This document shows, piece after piece, positions 10,543-22,210 of a DNA stretch of 64,000 nt. A program made the position numbers and the translations under genes. The notes under the pieces are model-generated. The model was not told the origin of the DNA and did no database searches. It worked only from the letters and a program-made list of their open reading frames with translations. How positions within the stretch are numbered: position 1 is the first letter of the stretch; each line of letters starts with the position of its first letter. This DNA comes from Chamaecrista fasciculata (lineage: Eukaryota; Streptophyta; Magnoliopsida; Fabales; Fabaceae), in assembly GCA_003254925.1 (NCBI GenBank), contig QANZ01028750.1, positions 3,526-67,525 of the forward strand, in the 5' to 3' direction.

Positions 10543-10805
10543 CCTAATTTATTAATGAATAATCAAAATATATGACTCATTCCCCAAATTATTTCAATTA
10601 TTAATAATTTAGTCCTTGTGTCAAATTCATGGATAAAAAAATAATACAAATTTAGGGATAAAAAAGTATTAATTAAGTGTAAATTTAGGGACCTAAAAAT
10701 ATTAAATCACTTCAAATTTAAGGACCAAATTATATACTTCAATTATTTAAAAATTAATTAATTAACTTGATGTAACTTTAGAGACCAAATAATATATTTT
10801 GTCTT
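10543..10805. mobile_element. Worn TIR element, TTAACTAATCAG family
   Basis: ATTAATGAATAATCAAAATATATGACTC and the phrase around 10690-10790 (TTATATACTTCAATTATTTA, TTAACTTGATG) repeat the word order of 1458-1885. The ends are not well kept. Confidence 0.35.
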
Positions 10806-10872
10806 TCTTTTTCTATTATGGCGCCAATATTTAGTGCCCTTTCATTTATTAATCAATTTAGCGTCTTTTCCA

Positions 10873-10908
<36 letters not shown>

Positions 10909-10978
10909 ACTTAATATAATGAATTTTCCAATAGAGAAGTGGAAGAAGCGAGCAAAGGTTGTCAGCAAAATCTAATTT

Positions 10979-12655
10979 ATTTTTTTTTTTTGATGAGTAA
11001 AAGGGGCAAAAGCCCAAAAAGACAAGCAAAACAGAAAATTACATCAAGAGTAAACGAGGGGTAGAAACCCCTAAAGCATCACCAAGCATTATGTTACTAA
11101 TTCCATCAGGTTTATTCCGCCAAACCTTGTAGCCCAGCCCGTGCTCCAAGCTCCAATTCGCAAGCCAGTCAGCACATTTATTCCCTTCCCTGTAAGTATG
11201 AGTTAAGTTTACACACCAATCCTCATTCATCAACTTCCTTATTTCTGCAAACATAATAGCCGTTCCATCTCCTCCTGTTTTAGTGGACTTGGCGAGTTGA
11301 ATCACAGCATTTGAGTCACATTCAACCCACACCTTTGGTAAGTTCAGATTTTTTGCCAACTTCAACCCATCAAGGAGACCCCAAACCTCCGCTTTGAAAG
11401 CCGTGCAAGTCCCTAAATTTCTGGTAAAACCCGCAATCCAATTGCCATTCTCATCTCTAATCAGACCACCACACCCTGCCAGCCCATTTATACCTTTCGC
11501 AGCACCATCAGTGTTGAGTTTAAAGATACCTTGATCAGGGGGCTTCCAAATAATAGGCACATCCACTTTCAAAGCTCCAAGACTATGCTTATTCACTTGG
11601 TTAGCCTCAATAATGAAGTAAGTGTACCTACTAATAATTAAGTCAGGTCTATGCGGCATATTGAAGTTCTCATTCATCAAAGAATTGTTCCTCCAAATCC
11701 ACAAGTGCCAGATAGTCACACCCCAAAGAATTTTCCAGTTATCAGACGCATTGGTTTTAAACTTTCCACTGATATTTTCCTCAAGCCAATCCTCAAGTTG
11801 AAGATTATAGAAACGACTTCTCTCCTGTCCAGAGAGAAAAGAATTCCACACTGTCATAGCGCGCGGGCAGTCACGTAAAACATGCAGAACACATTCGGGA
11901 ATGTTATTGCACCAGGCACACCACGGACCCCTGTTACTCCATCTGTAGCAGGCCATATTCGTTTTTAGTCTATTGTGTGCAACCAACCACATGAAGTGAC
12001 GGATGCACTCGGGACCCTCCCAGCTCCAAATATCGCTCCACAAGTTCTTCGTATTTCGCAAGTTGTCCCCTGAAAAAACAGAGTACGCGCTACTGACAGA
12101 ATAAATTCCGCTTTTATCTCTATTCCAGACTAAAACGTCATTCCCCAGAGAAGTCGACGGCGGGCAAACAGAGTGGAGATCGAAATAATCTGGTTTGGGA
12201 GGAGATCCTGAAATTCATTCCAGTTCCACTCACCATTATCTAGCACATACTCCGAGACACACTTCCCTCTCACTGTCATCGGCAAATCCCGCTCAGCATA
12301 ATCAATCAAGTTGCCATATTTTTCAAACCAACGATCCTCCCAGAAGCGAATTGTGTTTCCATTTCTTGGAGCCCAACTGCAATTAGATATCAACTTTGGC
12401 CACAATTTAGTCAAACCCTTCCACAAACCAGAATCAGTGGGTTTAGCCACAAGATGACTCACAAAGTTGGCATTCCTCCCATATTTAGTGATAAGAACTT
12501 TGCTCCAAAGACTCTCTCTCTCATGCAGTAACCTCCAACCAGTTTTAAGGAAACACGCATCATTCATATGTCTCATGCTTTTCAAACCCAAGCCACCATT
12601 TCCTTTAGGCCGACACATTTGGTTCCACCCAATCATATGGGTCTTCCTCTCACTT
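10979..12655 (-). mobile_element. 5'-truncated plant LINE with zf-RVT and RNase H
   Basis: Read on the minus strand, the sequence codes the end of a LINE ORF2. About 12655-12130 has SERKTHMIGWNQMCRPKGNG and WKGLTKLWPKLISNCSW, typical of the region after the reverse transcriptase. From 12061 comes a zf-RVT segment (WSWEGPECIRHFMWLVAHNR with CAWC and CVLHVLRDCP), then an RNase H domain with all four acidic residues (LNTDGA, FKAEVWGL, VECDSNAV, KCADWLAN). The two blocks are in different frames, so there is at least one frameshift between 12130 and 12061. The reverse transcriptase core and ORF1 are missing. A T15 tract at 10979-10993 is the A tail. Target duplications were not convincing. Confidence 0.85.
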
Positions 12656-12995
12656 TAGTTATAGGTCTAGTTATTATTTTTGTTAATTTTATATGATTTA
12701 TTTAGAGATTTTTTATAACATTTATTAGATAATTGGTTGATGATATTTCGTTTACAAAATTTCTATATTAAAATTACTTTTTACTATATTATTATAATTT
12801 AGTTATATATCAGTATTATAAAATAATATATTTTTAGTATATAAATATAAATGAATATATGTTTTTAAGATATTTATAAGAGTAAATATAAAAATTTAAA
12901 GAAGATCGGTGTTATTTACAAGATAAACTAAACATATGCATCTTACATCTACGATATCTACTATTGTGATACCAAAAGTTAGTATTACAAATATC
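12656..12995. other. AT-rich spacer
   Basis: No gene, RNA or repeat boundary is visible. Confidence 0.4.
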
Positions 12996-13560
12996 AAGTG
13001 ATACATCACTATTTGGGCGTACGCCTAAATGGCCCTCGAAATCTTGCAAGGCGCACTCGAGCCAATCGAGTACCCTCTGCACACATAGGGGCGGTCGTGA
13101 TCCATCCAGGGTCATGGCGGCGCCTCCAGATCAACACGCAGTCACCCACGACTGCCTCCGCAATCCTCGCTGGTGGAGATCGGGGGTCACGGACTTAGTC
13201 ATGCCCACGCTCCCCAGCCGCCTAGCGCCAACCCTGTAACGCAACACGCAATCACCCACGATTGCCTTGTCCCGCAAATCTCGGTCTCCACCACTCACGC
13301 TGGTGGAGAGCCTGACTATGTGATGCGCCCCGTGCGCTGGCCACCACTCTCCCCCTGCTCTAAAAATAGAGCTCAACCCAGCAGACTAAGGTTAGCTACT
13401 TCTCACCTTTCAGAATTCTCTTGCTCTCATATCTCTCATACACTAACTTGAGCGTCGGAGTATTCTTCGCAGGGCCCCCCTGTGAAGTTCTTGCAGGTAC
13501 TTAGATGATCAAATTGCTCTTGCAGCCCTCACCTGTTGAACTAGGTAAGCTTGCCCATTT
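12996..13560 (+). repeat. GC-rich LTR-like fossil
   Basis: This is a sharply GC-richer island in AT-rich DNA. It ends with a layout typical of plant LTR R-U5 regions: CTAAAAATAGAGCTC near 13360, then CTTGAGCGTCGGAGT and CTTCGCAGG near 13447-13480. It has an internal direct repeat (CACGCAGTCACCCACGACTG near 13134 and CACGCAATCACCCACGATTG near 13245). No coding part and no second copy are in the window, so it is probably a solo LTR. Its ends are not fixed. Confidence 0.4.
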
Positions 13561-14579
13561 TCTAGTTTATCATCAAGTATCTTATACTATGATATAACAT
13601 ATTACGACATCCAAGATACTACGACATCTAAAATAACAACGTACCAAACGTTCCATATATTTTTTGTAGAGAAATGAGGAGAAAAAAGAGAGAGAAATGC
13701 ACGAGGAGGAAAATATATAGGTTTCAATCGTAAGTATAATTGTTACAATTGGGAGTTAAATAATAAAATTGGTAAAATCAAGATTTTACCTACTAAATCG
13801 TTTATAAAATCACACCATGCTAAAATTAAGTTAAACTTGGATAAAATAAATAAAATCGCACTTTTAAAATTTAAAATTAGATTTTGGCAATTATAACTCT
13901 GATCTTGTACAAAAAATTAAAAAAAAAAACTCAAATTAACAAAATTTTTCAAAAATATTATTTTCACTCCAAAGTATATAGCTTCATTCTCTGCAAATGC
14001 TAACCTTGATATATGCTGATTTCCATATCAGCTTATTGTTGACCATGAGATTAGTGTTGTTAAAATCTTATACTATTTATCCACAAAATTGAAAGAATTA
14101 TAGAACAAATGCATCAAATATGGGCTCATGGGCCTCTGGTGGAAATTGAATGGGCTCCAATATTTCTCACCCAAAATGGATACTCTACAAGCGAAATAGA
14201 TTAATTATATGACTATTATCATTTTAATCCCTGATTTTAATTTAATGAAATGTTTAATTTAGTTATTGAAAACTAATGACTGGTTATAAATTAGTATCTC
14301 TATTAATACTCTATCATTGTATAACTCAACCTTTAGAATGACTAAAAATTACAACAAGTTATGAATGTTTGAAAATTAAATTAATCATTTAAAAAGATTG
14401 AAGACCTATAATAAAAATGCTGGTATAATATATAGATCAAATTAATAATTTACTCACTTGACAAAGAAAAATTAATAATTTACTCAAAAAATGAATTTCA
14501 TCTCACCCAAATCAAACAATGCTTAAATTACCAAAAAAAAACGTCAAAAGTTCAACTATAAGCATTTATGATATTCCGT
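13561..14579. other. Gene-free AT-rich stretch
   Basis: No exon or RNA gene is seen. Scattered worn MITE words (TTAATCCCTGATTTTAATTTA near 14223) occur without paired ends. Confidence 0.4.
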
Positions 14580-14900
14580 TGTAAAAGGAAATTACATTTA
14601 AGACCCCCAAAACTTTTAACGTCAAATCATATAGGACCTATAAATTTTAAGTTGAGGGCACAAAATACTTTCGATTGAAATAATTTAACAAATTGAGTGA
14701 CTGAATTTTCAACTTTTCTCAACACCCTTAAATTGTTTCAGTGTTTCACTTTTTTTTTTTTTTTACACAAAACAATAATAATTAGACGAAAAATTGACAC
14801 AAAGGTGCTGAATGATAAAAATTGAAAGTTCAAAAGAAGTGTTTTGTGCCCCCAACGGTCCAGCAACCTAAAACTCAGTAATTCTAAGTGCATTTTAACA
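14580..14900. mobile_element. Possible worn MITE (GGACC...GGGCACAAAA ends)
   Basis: TTGAGGGCACAAAATACTTT on the left and, as complement, TTGGGGGCACAAAACACTTC on the right are inverted and preceded by GGACC. Outer ends and target duplication are not readable. Confidence 0.35.
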
Positions 14901-15339
14901 TTAAAAAATAAATATAACTTATACTACATGAAAAACAATATTAAAGTGAAATTGTCAAGAAATATATTATCTTATAAATTACATTTTTATAAAAAAATTA
15001 CTAATTATTTAATAATATTTTAGCTCAAAAAAATCTTAGTTCTTTGCCATAAAACTTGAATAATTTTGTTTCTTTTACTAAATTTATGTAAGATTTTTTT
15101 TATATTTTCACTCATGGAAATTTATTAATAAAAATAAGACAGCTGTTTTATCTAAAAAATTAACCATAATAAAAATGATATAAAAAAGTTATTTTATAAT
15201 TCATAATAAAAGTAAATTTTTTTATAGCAAATAAAATTTATTTTAGAATAACGTTAGAATGAAAATACAATCAAATTTTCATTTTTTTTAATTTTGTTGC
15301 CTTGAACAGAGTAATTTACTGTAACAATTAATTAACCAA

Positions 15340-15395
<56 letters not shown>
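15340..15395. repeat. (TAA)n microsatellite
   Basis: About 17 AAT/TAA units. The tract continues at 15773-15781 and 16037-16056 because two MITEs have inserted into it. Confidence 0.85.
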
Positions 15396-15772
15396 GAAAA
15401 AAGTACTAATTTCGTCTTCAAACTTTACACTAACGGTCAATTTCATCTCCAATCTTTTTTTGCTGTCAATTTTGTCCCCAATGTTTCACATTTTGGTTAA
15501 TTTGATCTTTTGCTCTTAGTTTAGCCAAATATTATGGACAAAATGTACGTGACTAATGATATATAATGTAGAATTGATTAAAAAAAAAAAATCAAATCCT
15601 AACTCAGATTGAAAAACAAAATGCAGTGTATTGCTAATTTATTGAAGAAAGTTAGTCAAAGGATAAAATTGACTAAAATGTGAAACACCGGCAGAAAATT
15701 GACAGCAAAAAAAGATTGGGGATAAAATTGACAATTGATGTAAAGTTTGGGGACGAAATTAATACTTTTGCC
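15396..15772. mobile_element. MULE-type MITE, GGCAAAAGTA family
   Basis: Inverted ends (GAAAAAAGTACTAATTTCGT on the left, GGCAAAAGTATTAATTTCGT as complement of the right) are followed by TTTCATCTCC and TTTGTCCCC words. TAATAATAA (9 bp) flanks both sides, but the site is a TAA microsatellite, so the duplication is suggestive only. Confidence 0.65.
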
Positions 15773-15781
15773 TAATAATAA

Positions 15782-16036
15782 TGAGAAACTAACAATTTGG
15801 TCTCTTAAAGATTACCAAGCTAACAACTCGGTCCTTGATATAGCTTAATCCCTAAAAAATAAAACAATATACTATTTAGTTTTTCTTATAGACTAAATAG
15901 TATATTGTTTTAATCCATTAGTAGCTAAAAAATATACTATTTTTTAATCTTTCAAAGACTAAATGTGTATCTCAATCTTTTAGGGACTGAATTGTCATCT
16001 TGGTAATTTTTCAAGGATCAATTTGTTAATTTACTC
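15782..16036. mobile_element. Second MITE in the TAA tract
   Basis: GAGAAACTAACAATTTGGTC on the left and, as complement, GAGTAAATTAACAAATTGAT on the right are inverted repeats. The centre holds a strong palindrome (AACAATATACTATTTAG near 15862 with its complement near 15895). TAATAATAA flanks both sides and is shared with the preceding MITE. It ends just upstream of the GONST3 5' leader. Confidence 0.6.
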
Positions 16037-16059
16037 TAATAATAATAATAATAATGGGA

Positions 16060-17495
16060 AGCATGTGATGAATTGTTTGTTGCAGAAAGAGTGGAAAAGA
16101 AAGACAGAGAAATCTATCACCATGTGCAATACTCTCTCTGCAATCTCCATCCATCGTCGTCGTTTTGAGTCTGCTTCGTCCCTTCTCACTTCTCCATAGT
16201 ATCGACCGCACCAGATCCCACTCTACCTCTCTCCGATCTCTTCCCTCTAACCCTCGCTTCTGGATTCTCACTCTTCTTCCGATTTGGTACTTTCTCTCTC
16301 TTTCTCTTTGTGATTAGGGATTTCCTTTCACCGTTTCGATTTCTGTCTTCAAATTTCATACCCATTTCCTAATTGTTCTACTTCTACTTGCTGATTAGTA
16401 ATTACATGCGTTTTTCGTACCCGTGCCTGTTTCTTTCTTTGGTTTTGTAGCTCTTGGGGTTGAGATTTGGCCAACTATACTCCGATGTTCTTTATTGTTC
16501 TGATAATTATGTTTTAAAGTATATGTTATTGAATTTGTGCATTATATTCTATCAATCTGCTAAGAAGAAAGAAAACCCTGCATTTTGGTTTAAGAGTTGC
16601 TTGGTATTTTGATTGATTTTGCTTCTGTACTGCACTACCCATTTAGCTTTCTTTTGCCTCTGGTAGAGAAAAGAAATTAGGAAGAGAGAGAGCATATTTT
16701 TTTTATCTTGTTTTAATTGGTAGTTCTGACGCTAGCTGTTCTGTTTTCTACCAAATTAATTTGTAACTAGCTTGTGCTTTGATGAGGATATGCTTTGCTT
16801 TTAATTTACACTAGCTTATGGAGCTTGCATTAGAGAAACTGTACATGGGAAGAGGAAAAATGATGAGAAATAGGCTGCTTGATGGGATTTTTTTATCAAT
16901 GTGTATTGTTTCAATCCATGTCTCCTTATTTTTTAATTGCGAAAATAAGTAATAACACTTCCAGAGTGCTATACTTCAAGCAGACAGCTACCAGCAAATT
17001 CCTGGTGTCTTTTTAAAGATTCTTAGCTATTCACATGATTTATTTGATTGTTATACATTTAAAAAAATATATGTGATCAATCATTGATAAAAGATGAATG
17101 CAATGCCCTGCATGAATTGTTTCGTTTCATAGAGTTGTTTCTTGTTTTATTCTTTCTATAACAAAATTCATGTGTGAGATAAACAGAAGATGATCTACTT
17201 GTGACCTTACTGTAAACATCCTATGTTCTGTTTATGTTGTTTCTTGGAACAAGAGTACTATCTATCTGGGTAAAAGACTTGTAGAAATTTAGTTACTCGT
17301 TATCTGGTTTTTGCCTCTGTCTCATACTGTGTTAAGAAGTTTTTACGGGGATCAATCTCTGTGTTGGACTGTATTGGTGGTAGGAAATGCAATGTGCTTC
17401 TGAACTTTGATTTCTGAATGAGTTGAAAGTTGAAACTCAACACTCATGTTAACTGATTATGAAGATTGTACTGACGCTGGTTTAGTTGCACTCAG
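16060..17495 (+). other. 5' leader and probable leader intron of the GONST3 gene
   Basis: A pyrimidine-rich tract (16120-16285) looks like a plant 5' UTR exon ending at the donor TTTG|GTACTTTCTC (16287). The T-rich, non-coding run to 17495 looks like an intron. The acceptor is either GCACTCAG at 17495, directly before the ATG, or TGGTGGTAG near 17382. In the second case an upstream ATG at 17446 opens a short frame that overlaps the main start. Confidence 0.5.
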
Positions 17496-18620
17496 ATGTC
17501 TAAAGCTAATGATGTGGAAAACCCTTCTAATCCCGAGTTTCAGAAAGGTCTCAATGCCCCCACTCTGGCTAGCGATAATATCCAGGGAGGTTGGTACAAT
17601 GCACTCCTCCAACAAGTTTCAATGTACGGTGTAGCTGCTGGATATTGCTTATCTGCCTCTTTGCTCTCGATCATCAACAAATGGGCTGTCATGAAATTTC
17701 CATATCCCGGGGCACTAACTGCCTTACAGTACTTCACCAGTGCAGCCGGGGTATTTGTTTGCGGTAGGTTTAAGGTTGTTGAGCATGACCCTCTTGACCT
17801 ATTGACCATGTGGCGGTTCCTACCCGCAGCTATCATCTTCTACTTATCTCTTTTCACCAATAGTGAGCTACTTCTCCATGCAAATGTGGATACTTTCATC
17901 GTATTCCGGTCTGCTGTTCCCATTTTTGTTGCGGTAGGTGAGACTCTCTTCTTGCATCAACCTTGGCCATCCTTGAAGACATGGCTATCATTAGCTACCA
18001 TATTTGCAGGAAGTGTGCTTTATGTATTAACAGATTACCAGTTCACATTCATGGCTTATAGCTGGGCTCTGGCATACTTGATTAGTATGACCATAGATTT
18101 TGTTTACATAAAGCATGTTGTTATGACCATCGGTTTGAACACATGGGGACTTGTGCTGTACAACAATCTTGAGGCTCTTCTACTTTTCCCGTTGGAACTG
18201 CTAATCATGGGCGAGCTGAAGAAGATCAAACATGAATTTTCCGACGAGTCTGACTGGTACTCCTTTCAAGTGATTTTGCCAGTGGGATTGTCATGTTTGT
18301 TCGGTCTGTCCATCTCTTTCTTTGGATTCTCTTGCCGGAGGGCAATTTCCGCCACCGGATTTACAGTTCTTGGCATAGTGAACAAATTGTTAACAGTAGT
18401 GATTAATTTGGTAGTATGGGATAAGCATTCAACCTGGGTGGGTACAGTGGGACTTTTGATTTGTCTACTAGGTGGTGTTTTGTATCAACAATCAGCAAGC
18501 AAACCGAAGGCTGCGAATCAAGCGAGTGCAACAGAGAGTGAGGAGGAACAACAGAAGCTTCTTGAAATGCAAGCCAATTCTGAGACCAGCAAGGAGGATA
18601 ATGAAGTTACTAAGTCATAG
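17496..18620 (+). CDS. GONST3: GDP-sugar transporter, GONST3 type
   Basis: This intact, single-exon frame codes 374 residues, the usual length. It is a multi-pass Golgi membrane protein of the nucleotide-sugar transporter/triose-phosphate translocator family and would bring GDP-sugars into the Golgi lumen. About ten hydrophobic segments are visible from residue 40 (LQQVSMYGVAAGYCLSASLL) to 335. The N-terminal half holds INKWAVMKFPYPGALTALQY and HANVDTFIVFRSAVPIFVAV. The GONST-type loop FFGFSCRRAISATGFTVLGI is near residues 274-293, followed by NKLLTVVINLVVWDKH. The acidic, Gln-rich tail is probably cytosolic. GONST3 is a better match than GONST4/GGLT1 because of the MYGVAAGYCLSASLLSIINK segment and the LLEMQ tail, judged from memory. 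The first ATG gives the start, and an overlapping upstream ATG at 17446 is in another frame. Confidence 0.9.
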   Translation: MSKANDVENPSNPEFQKGLNAPTLASDNIQGGWYNALLQQVSMYGVAAGYCLSASLLSIINKWAVMKFPYPGALTALQYFTSAAGVFVCGRFKVVEHDPLDLLTMWRFLPAAIIFYLSLFTNSELLLHANVDTFIVFRSAVPIFVAVGETLFLHQPWPSLKTWLSLATIFAGSVLYVLTDYQFTFMAYSWALAYLISMTIDFVYIKHVVMTIGLNTWGLVLYNNLEALLLFPLELLIMGELKKIKHEFSDESDWYSFQVILPVGLSCLFGLSISFFGFSCRRAISATGFTVLGIVNKLLTVVINLVVWDKHSTWVGTVGLLICLLGGVLYQQSASKPKAANQASATESEEEQQKLLEMQANSETSKEDNEVTKS

Positions 18621-19812
18621 GAGAAAAGCAAAGATTACTTTTATTCTTAGGAGAATTGCATTTTTTTTTCCTTTTAAGTGTACATCTGCTTCACATTTAT
18701 CTGATATACGTGATTCTTTCAGATTCCACAGTTGTTAGTCTAATGATTTTTGTTGGCATTCCAGTTTGATTATTATTATTGGTTTTTTTCAAAAAAGTAA
18801 CATTTTGGCCTTAGAAACTTGAAGCACTTGGTGCCTTTGTTATATTATTCTCTATAGTCTATAGTAAATCATTGTACATGTTGATTCTCAATTTGGTCCT
18901 TCTCAAAGCATTTTTGTCTCTCTCAAAATGGGTATTTAAATTATTTATATTATGTTAAATTGATTAAAATATATAAAAGTTTGAATGAAAATAATTATAT
19001 AAATACATATCACAACTTTGAGTGCATTCTTCCAATTTTATGGGACATAATCACAAGTGTGAATGTGAATATGTATCTTCAATTTATAGGATCCAAATCT
19101 AGACTTGACCCTTTGAACTCCCAATTAAGATTTGAAAGGTAAACTAATAAGAACAATTAAGCAGCTTAAATATTATTCTACAATTCTCAATTAGTCCTTA
19201 ATCAATAGCACACCAAACTACACTGGAAAATTAAAAACAAAAAACAAAATTCGTCTCTGTTCATTGCATTTCATATATATAAGCAATGGCCTGACGCGCA
19301 TTGAAGAAACTTGTGGAACATGAATTTGAAACATTCAAATGCTCAGGCCAATCAAGTTTGTTATTCTTCAATGTATTTCAGAAACAAAGTGAATGAATCA
19401 TCTGCAGTTTAAGTTATAATCATTGATTTTCTTTTATTGCCAAATTAATGTAGAAAATTGCATTTTAGTCATTATACGATATATTGTAGAAAAATTACAG
19501 AGGACTAGTCCCATGAAATATTAGACATAAAAATGACATTGTATAGTGTATACAATGTCTTTTAGCTTTTGCTTCTCCTTTAACGAAGAAATTTCAGTTT
19601 TCTACTTCCTTCTTCCAGGGTTAAAGAAAAACCTACCTCTATTACATTTAATCTAAAATAAGCAGCTTTTTCTCTTCAGAAATCCAGATAAATAGATTAT
19701 TAAATAAATGTAAGCGAACAAAGTATGCAATAGATTATTAAATAAATGTATACATATATATATATATATATTGTTACCTTCATTTTGTATACAACAATAT
19801 ATATATACATAT
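18621..19812. other. 3' flank of GONST3 and gene-free DNA
   Basis: The 3' UTR probably ends within a few hundred bases (T-rich runs near 18660-18790). Beyond it I see only AT-rich DNA with short direct words (AATAGATTATTAAATAAATGTA twice near 19694 and 19729). Confidence 0.4.
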
Positions 19813-20310
19813 GGTCAAATTATACTTTTGATCCCATATGTTTGGAATGAATTTCATTCTAGCCTTTTATCTTTTTTTTTTTTTTTTTTTTTNNNNNNNN
19901 NNNNNNNNNTTTTTTTTTTTTTTTTTGCAAAATTGATCTTACATGTTTCTATGATTTTTCAATTTTTGATATCAAATATATTTTTGGGGTTCAATTTGAC
20001 CTCATTTGTAAATGACTCCATATCTGGGTAGAAAAATGACTTATCAATATTAACCCGTAATTGCGTATTCATTATATTTAGACTTAATCAAGAGAGATAT
20101 AATAATTTTGCAAATTTAATAGTGAAATGAGAAGCTCGCTTTCGAATTCCGATTTGACTTTGTTTAATAACTTCAATTGAACAGGAAAAAGACTCTCAAA
20201 TGTAACTTATAACTTAGAACTCATCACATTTGAACTTGAAATGAAAGAGATACTGTGACATTCAGTTGTTGGGACCAAAAAGTAAAAAATTATGAAAATA
20301 TGTAGAACTA
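19813..20310. mobile_element. Repeat family with TATCTC-GTTTCAA words, contains gap
   Basis: GGTCAAATTATACTTTTGATCCC on the left leads into words shared with the family at 22211-23027 (TTCAATTTGACCTCATTTGT, TTGAACTTGAAATGAAAGAG). The T-rich tract near its left end could not be assembled (N at 19893-19909). A right end was not fixed, and another MITE starts at 20331. Confidence 0.4.
19893..19909. other. Assembly gap (17 N) in poly-T
   Basis: Seventeen N bases lie within a homopolymer T run of more than 35 bases. The true tract length is unknown. Confidence 0.95.
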
Positions 20311-20330
20311 ATTTTTTTTTTTAAAAAAAG

Positions 20331-20696
20331 GCAAAAGTACTATTGGTGCATCCAAAGTATATGGTCATTTTCAATTGTACTCCCAAAGATTTTTTTGGTC
20401 AATTGTACCCTCAAAATCTAGGGCCAGTTTCAATTATATCCCCAAAGTTTTTTTTAGTCAATTATACCCCAAATGTTTCACATTTGAATCGATTGTACCC
20501 CTAATTACCCCCCAATTTGGGGATACAGTTGACAAAAAAAACGAAAAGATTGGGGGTACAATTGATACAAAAAGAAAAGATCGAGAGTATAATTGACTCA
20601 AAAAAAATTTCAGAGTATAATTGAAATTGACCCCCATACTTTGGGGATACAACTGAAAATGACCGCATACTTTGTGGTTACCAAGAGTACTTTTGC
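20331..20696. mobile_element. MULE-type MITE, GCAAAAGTACT family
   Basis: Near-palindromic. GCAAAAGTACTATTGGTGCA on the left matches GCAAAAGTACTCTTGGTAAC as complement of the right, each followed by TGGTCATTTTCAATTGTA(C/T) words and repeated TCAATTGTACCC units. The flanks TAAAAAAAG and TAAAAAAAA match at 8 of 9. It has no coding content. Confidence 0.65.
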
Positions 20697-21200
20697 TAAA
20701 AAAAAAAAAGAAGAAAGGACTGTATTGATATTTACCTTAAACTTATGGGAGCCAAAGTGTAATGAAGCCTATATATGTGTATGTGCTCGTGTGGATTGTG
20801 TGAATTTCTTGCCAACACCTACATCTTTTGTCTGAAAAAACTTGTAATTAGACATAAAGTACATATATTGTTATCATATTGTCCTCAATTGGCGAATAAA
20901 ATTATATTATTTTTTAAAATTTAAATAATAATCTACATACGTATGACATCCTTAACGTAAAAGAAAATTAATATGGAGTGTAACAACTCTAATTTTTCTT
21001 TGTTGCATCATATTTTAAGATCTGTATATGATTATTCGAGAAATATTTTACATAAATTTCAAAATTAAAACATATATATCGAGACAATCTAACGATAAAA
21101 TTAAATATTAAAACTTTATCCATAAGATTTCCTATAAGATAACATTGTATCATCAATCTCCAAAATTAATTTTCTCCCACAGAAATTGTTACTTGTAAAC

Positions 21201-22092
21201 CAGAGGCGGAGCTAAGGGGGCCAGCGAGGCTCGCTGCCCCCTCCCCCCAAAATTTTTATAATATTGGTTGGAGCTCACTAATTTATTTGGCGGGTTGGAT
21301 TGGATTGGGCTAAAGAAAATAATTGAGTCAACTCAAACCAAACAATGGCGGTTTGGTTTGGGCTGGGTTGACGGGTTGGCCCATACTAGTTTTTTCATTT
21401 TTTATATATTTATTTATAAAAAATTTGGTCCCTCTTAAATTTTTTTCTTCATTTTGGTTCTTCACAATTTGTTTTTTATGGACTAAATAGCGAATAAAAA
21501 TTTATGAATTGATCAAATTATAAAAATAATATTATTTGTCATATTAAAATGTAATTTTAATTAAATAAAAAATTAAATTTATTTTTTATATAATATTTTT
21601 GCGGGCCAGCGAGTTGGGTGGGTTGAGCGGATTCAAAATCTTGAAACCCGCAGCCCAACCCAAACCACAACGGACTCAACTTTTTGAACCCAAACCAAAC
21701 CGCCAACCCAATCCAAACTAATGTGTTGGGTTGGTTTTAGCGGGTTGGCCCAACCCAATAAATACCCCTAACTCATCCTATTAGCATTTGAATGTGGTCG
21801 GATTTCTCTCATATGTCGATGTCTCCGATTGAGGACAGAAAAAACTCATCAAATTTAACACTACGTAACTCTAATTTCATTACGTTCGGGTTTAAAAAGA
21901 GAAAAATATGACTATATTTAATAGTTAGGAACCAATTATAGAACTTCTAGAAAATATTAAAGACTAAAACGGAGTAAAAAAATATTAAAAATCGAGACAA
22001 AATTTTGGACAAATATAAGAGACCAAAATAAGATTTTGACCCAAAAAAAAATATATCGATCCCCCTAACTCAAAATACTGGCTCCGCCCCTG
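21201..22092. mobile_element. hAT-like non-autonomous element, 892 bp
   Basis: The ends are CAGAGGCGGAGC on the left and, as complement, CAGGGGCGGAGC on the right, a known plant hAT-type terminus. Perfect 8-bp duplications TTGTAAAC lie at 21193-21200 and 22093-22100. No transposase is visible. The interior has a GC-richer zone (21285-21385 and 21600-21775) with inverted GGGTTGGCCCA/TGGGTTGG words that could be an older element. Confidence 0.85.
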
Positions 22093-22210
22093 TTGTAAAC
22101 TATATATGAACTATGAAGGCTTTGTTCTAAATTATTATTCTTTCTTCCAAGTAGCTAGTGGTCACCTTTTGAATACTACAGCATAACACACACAGATATA
22201 TATATATATA

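Noticed and set aside
11651-11878. Plus-strand ORFs within the LINE region
   Set aside because: Shadow frames opposite the clear minus-strand RNase H and zf-RVT coding sequence.
13131-13451. Overlapping ORFs of 81 and 92 codons in the GC-rich island
   Set aside because: They open only because the tract is GC-rich. There is no family match, and both strands are equally open.
17540-17836. Minus-strand 98-codon ORF
   Set aside because: Antisense shadow of the GONST3-type coding sequence.
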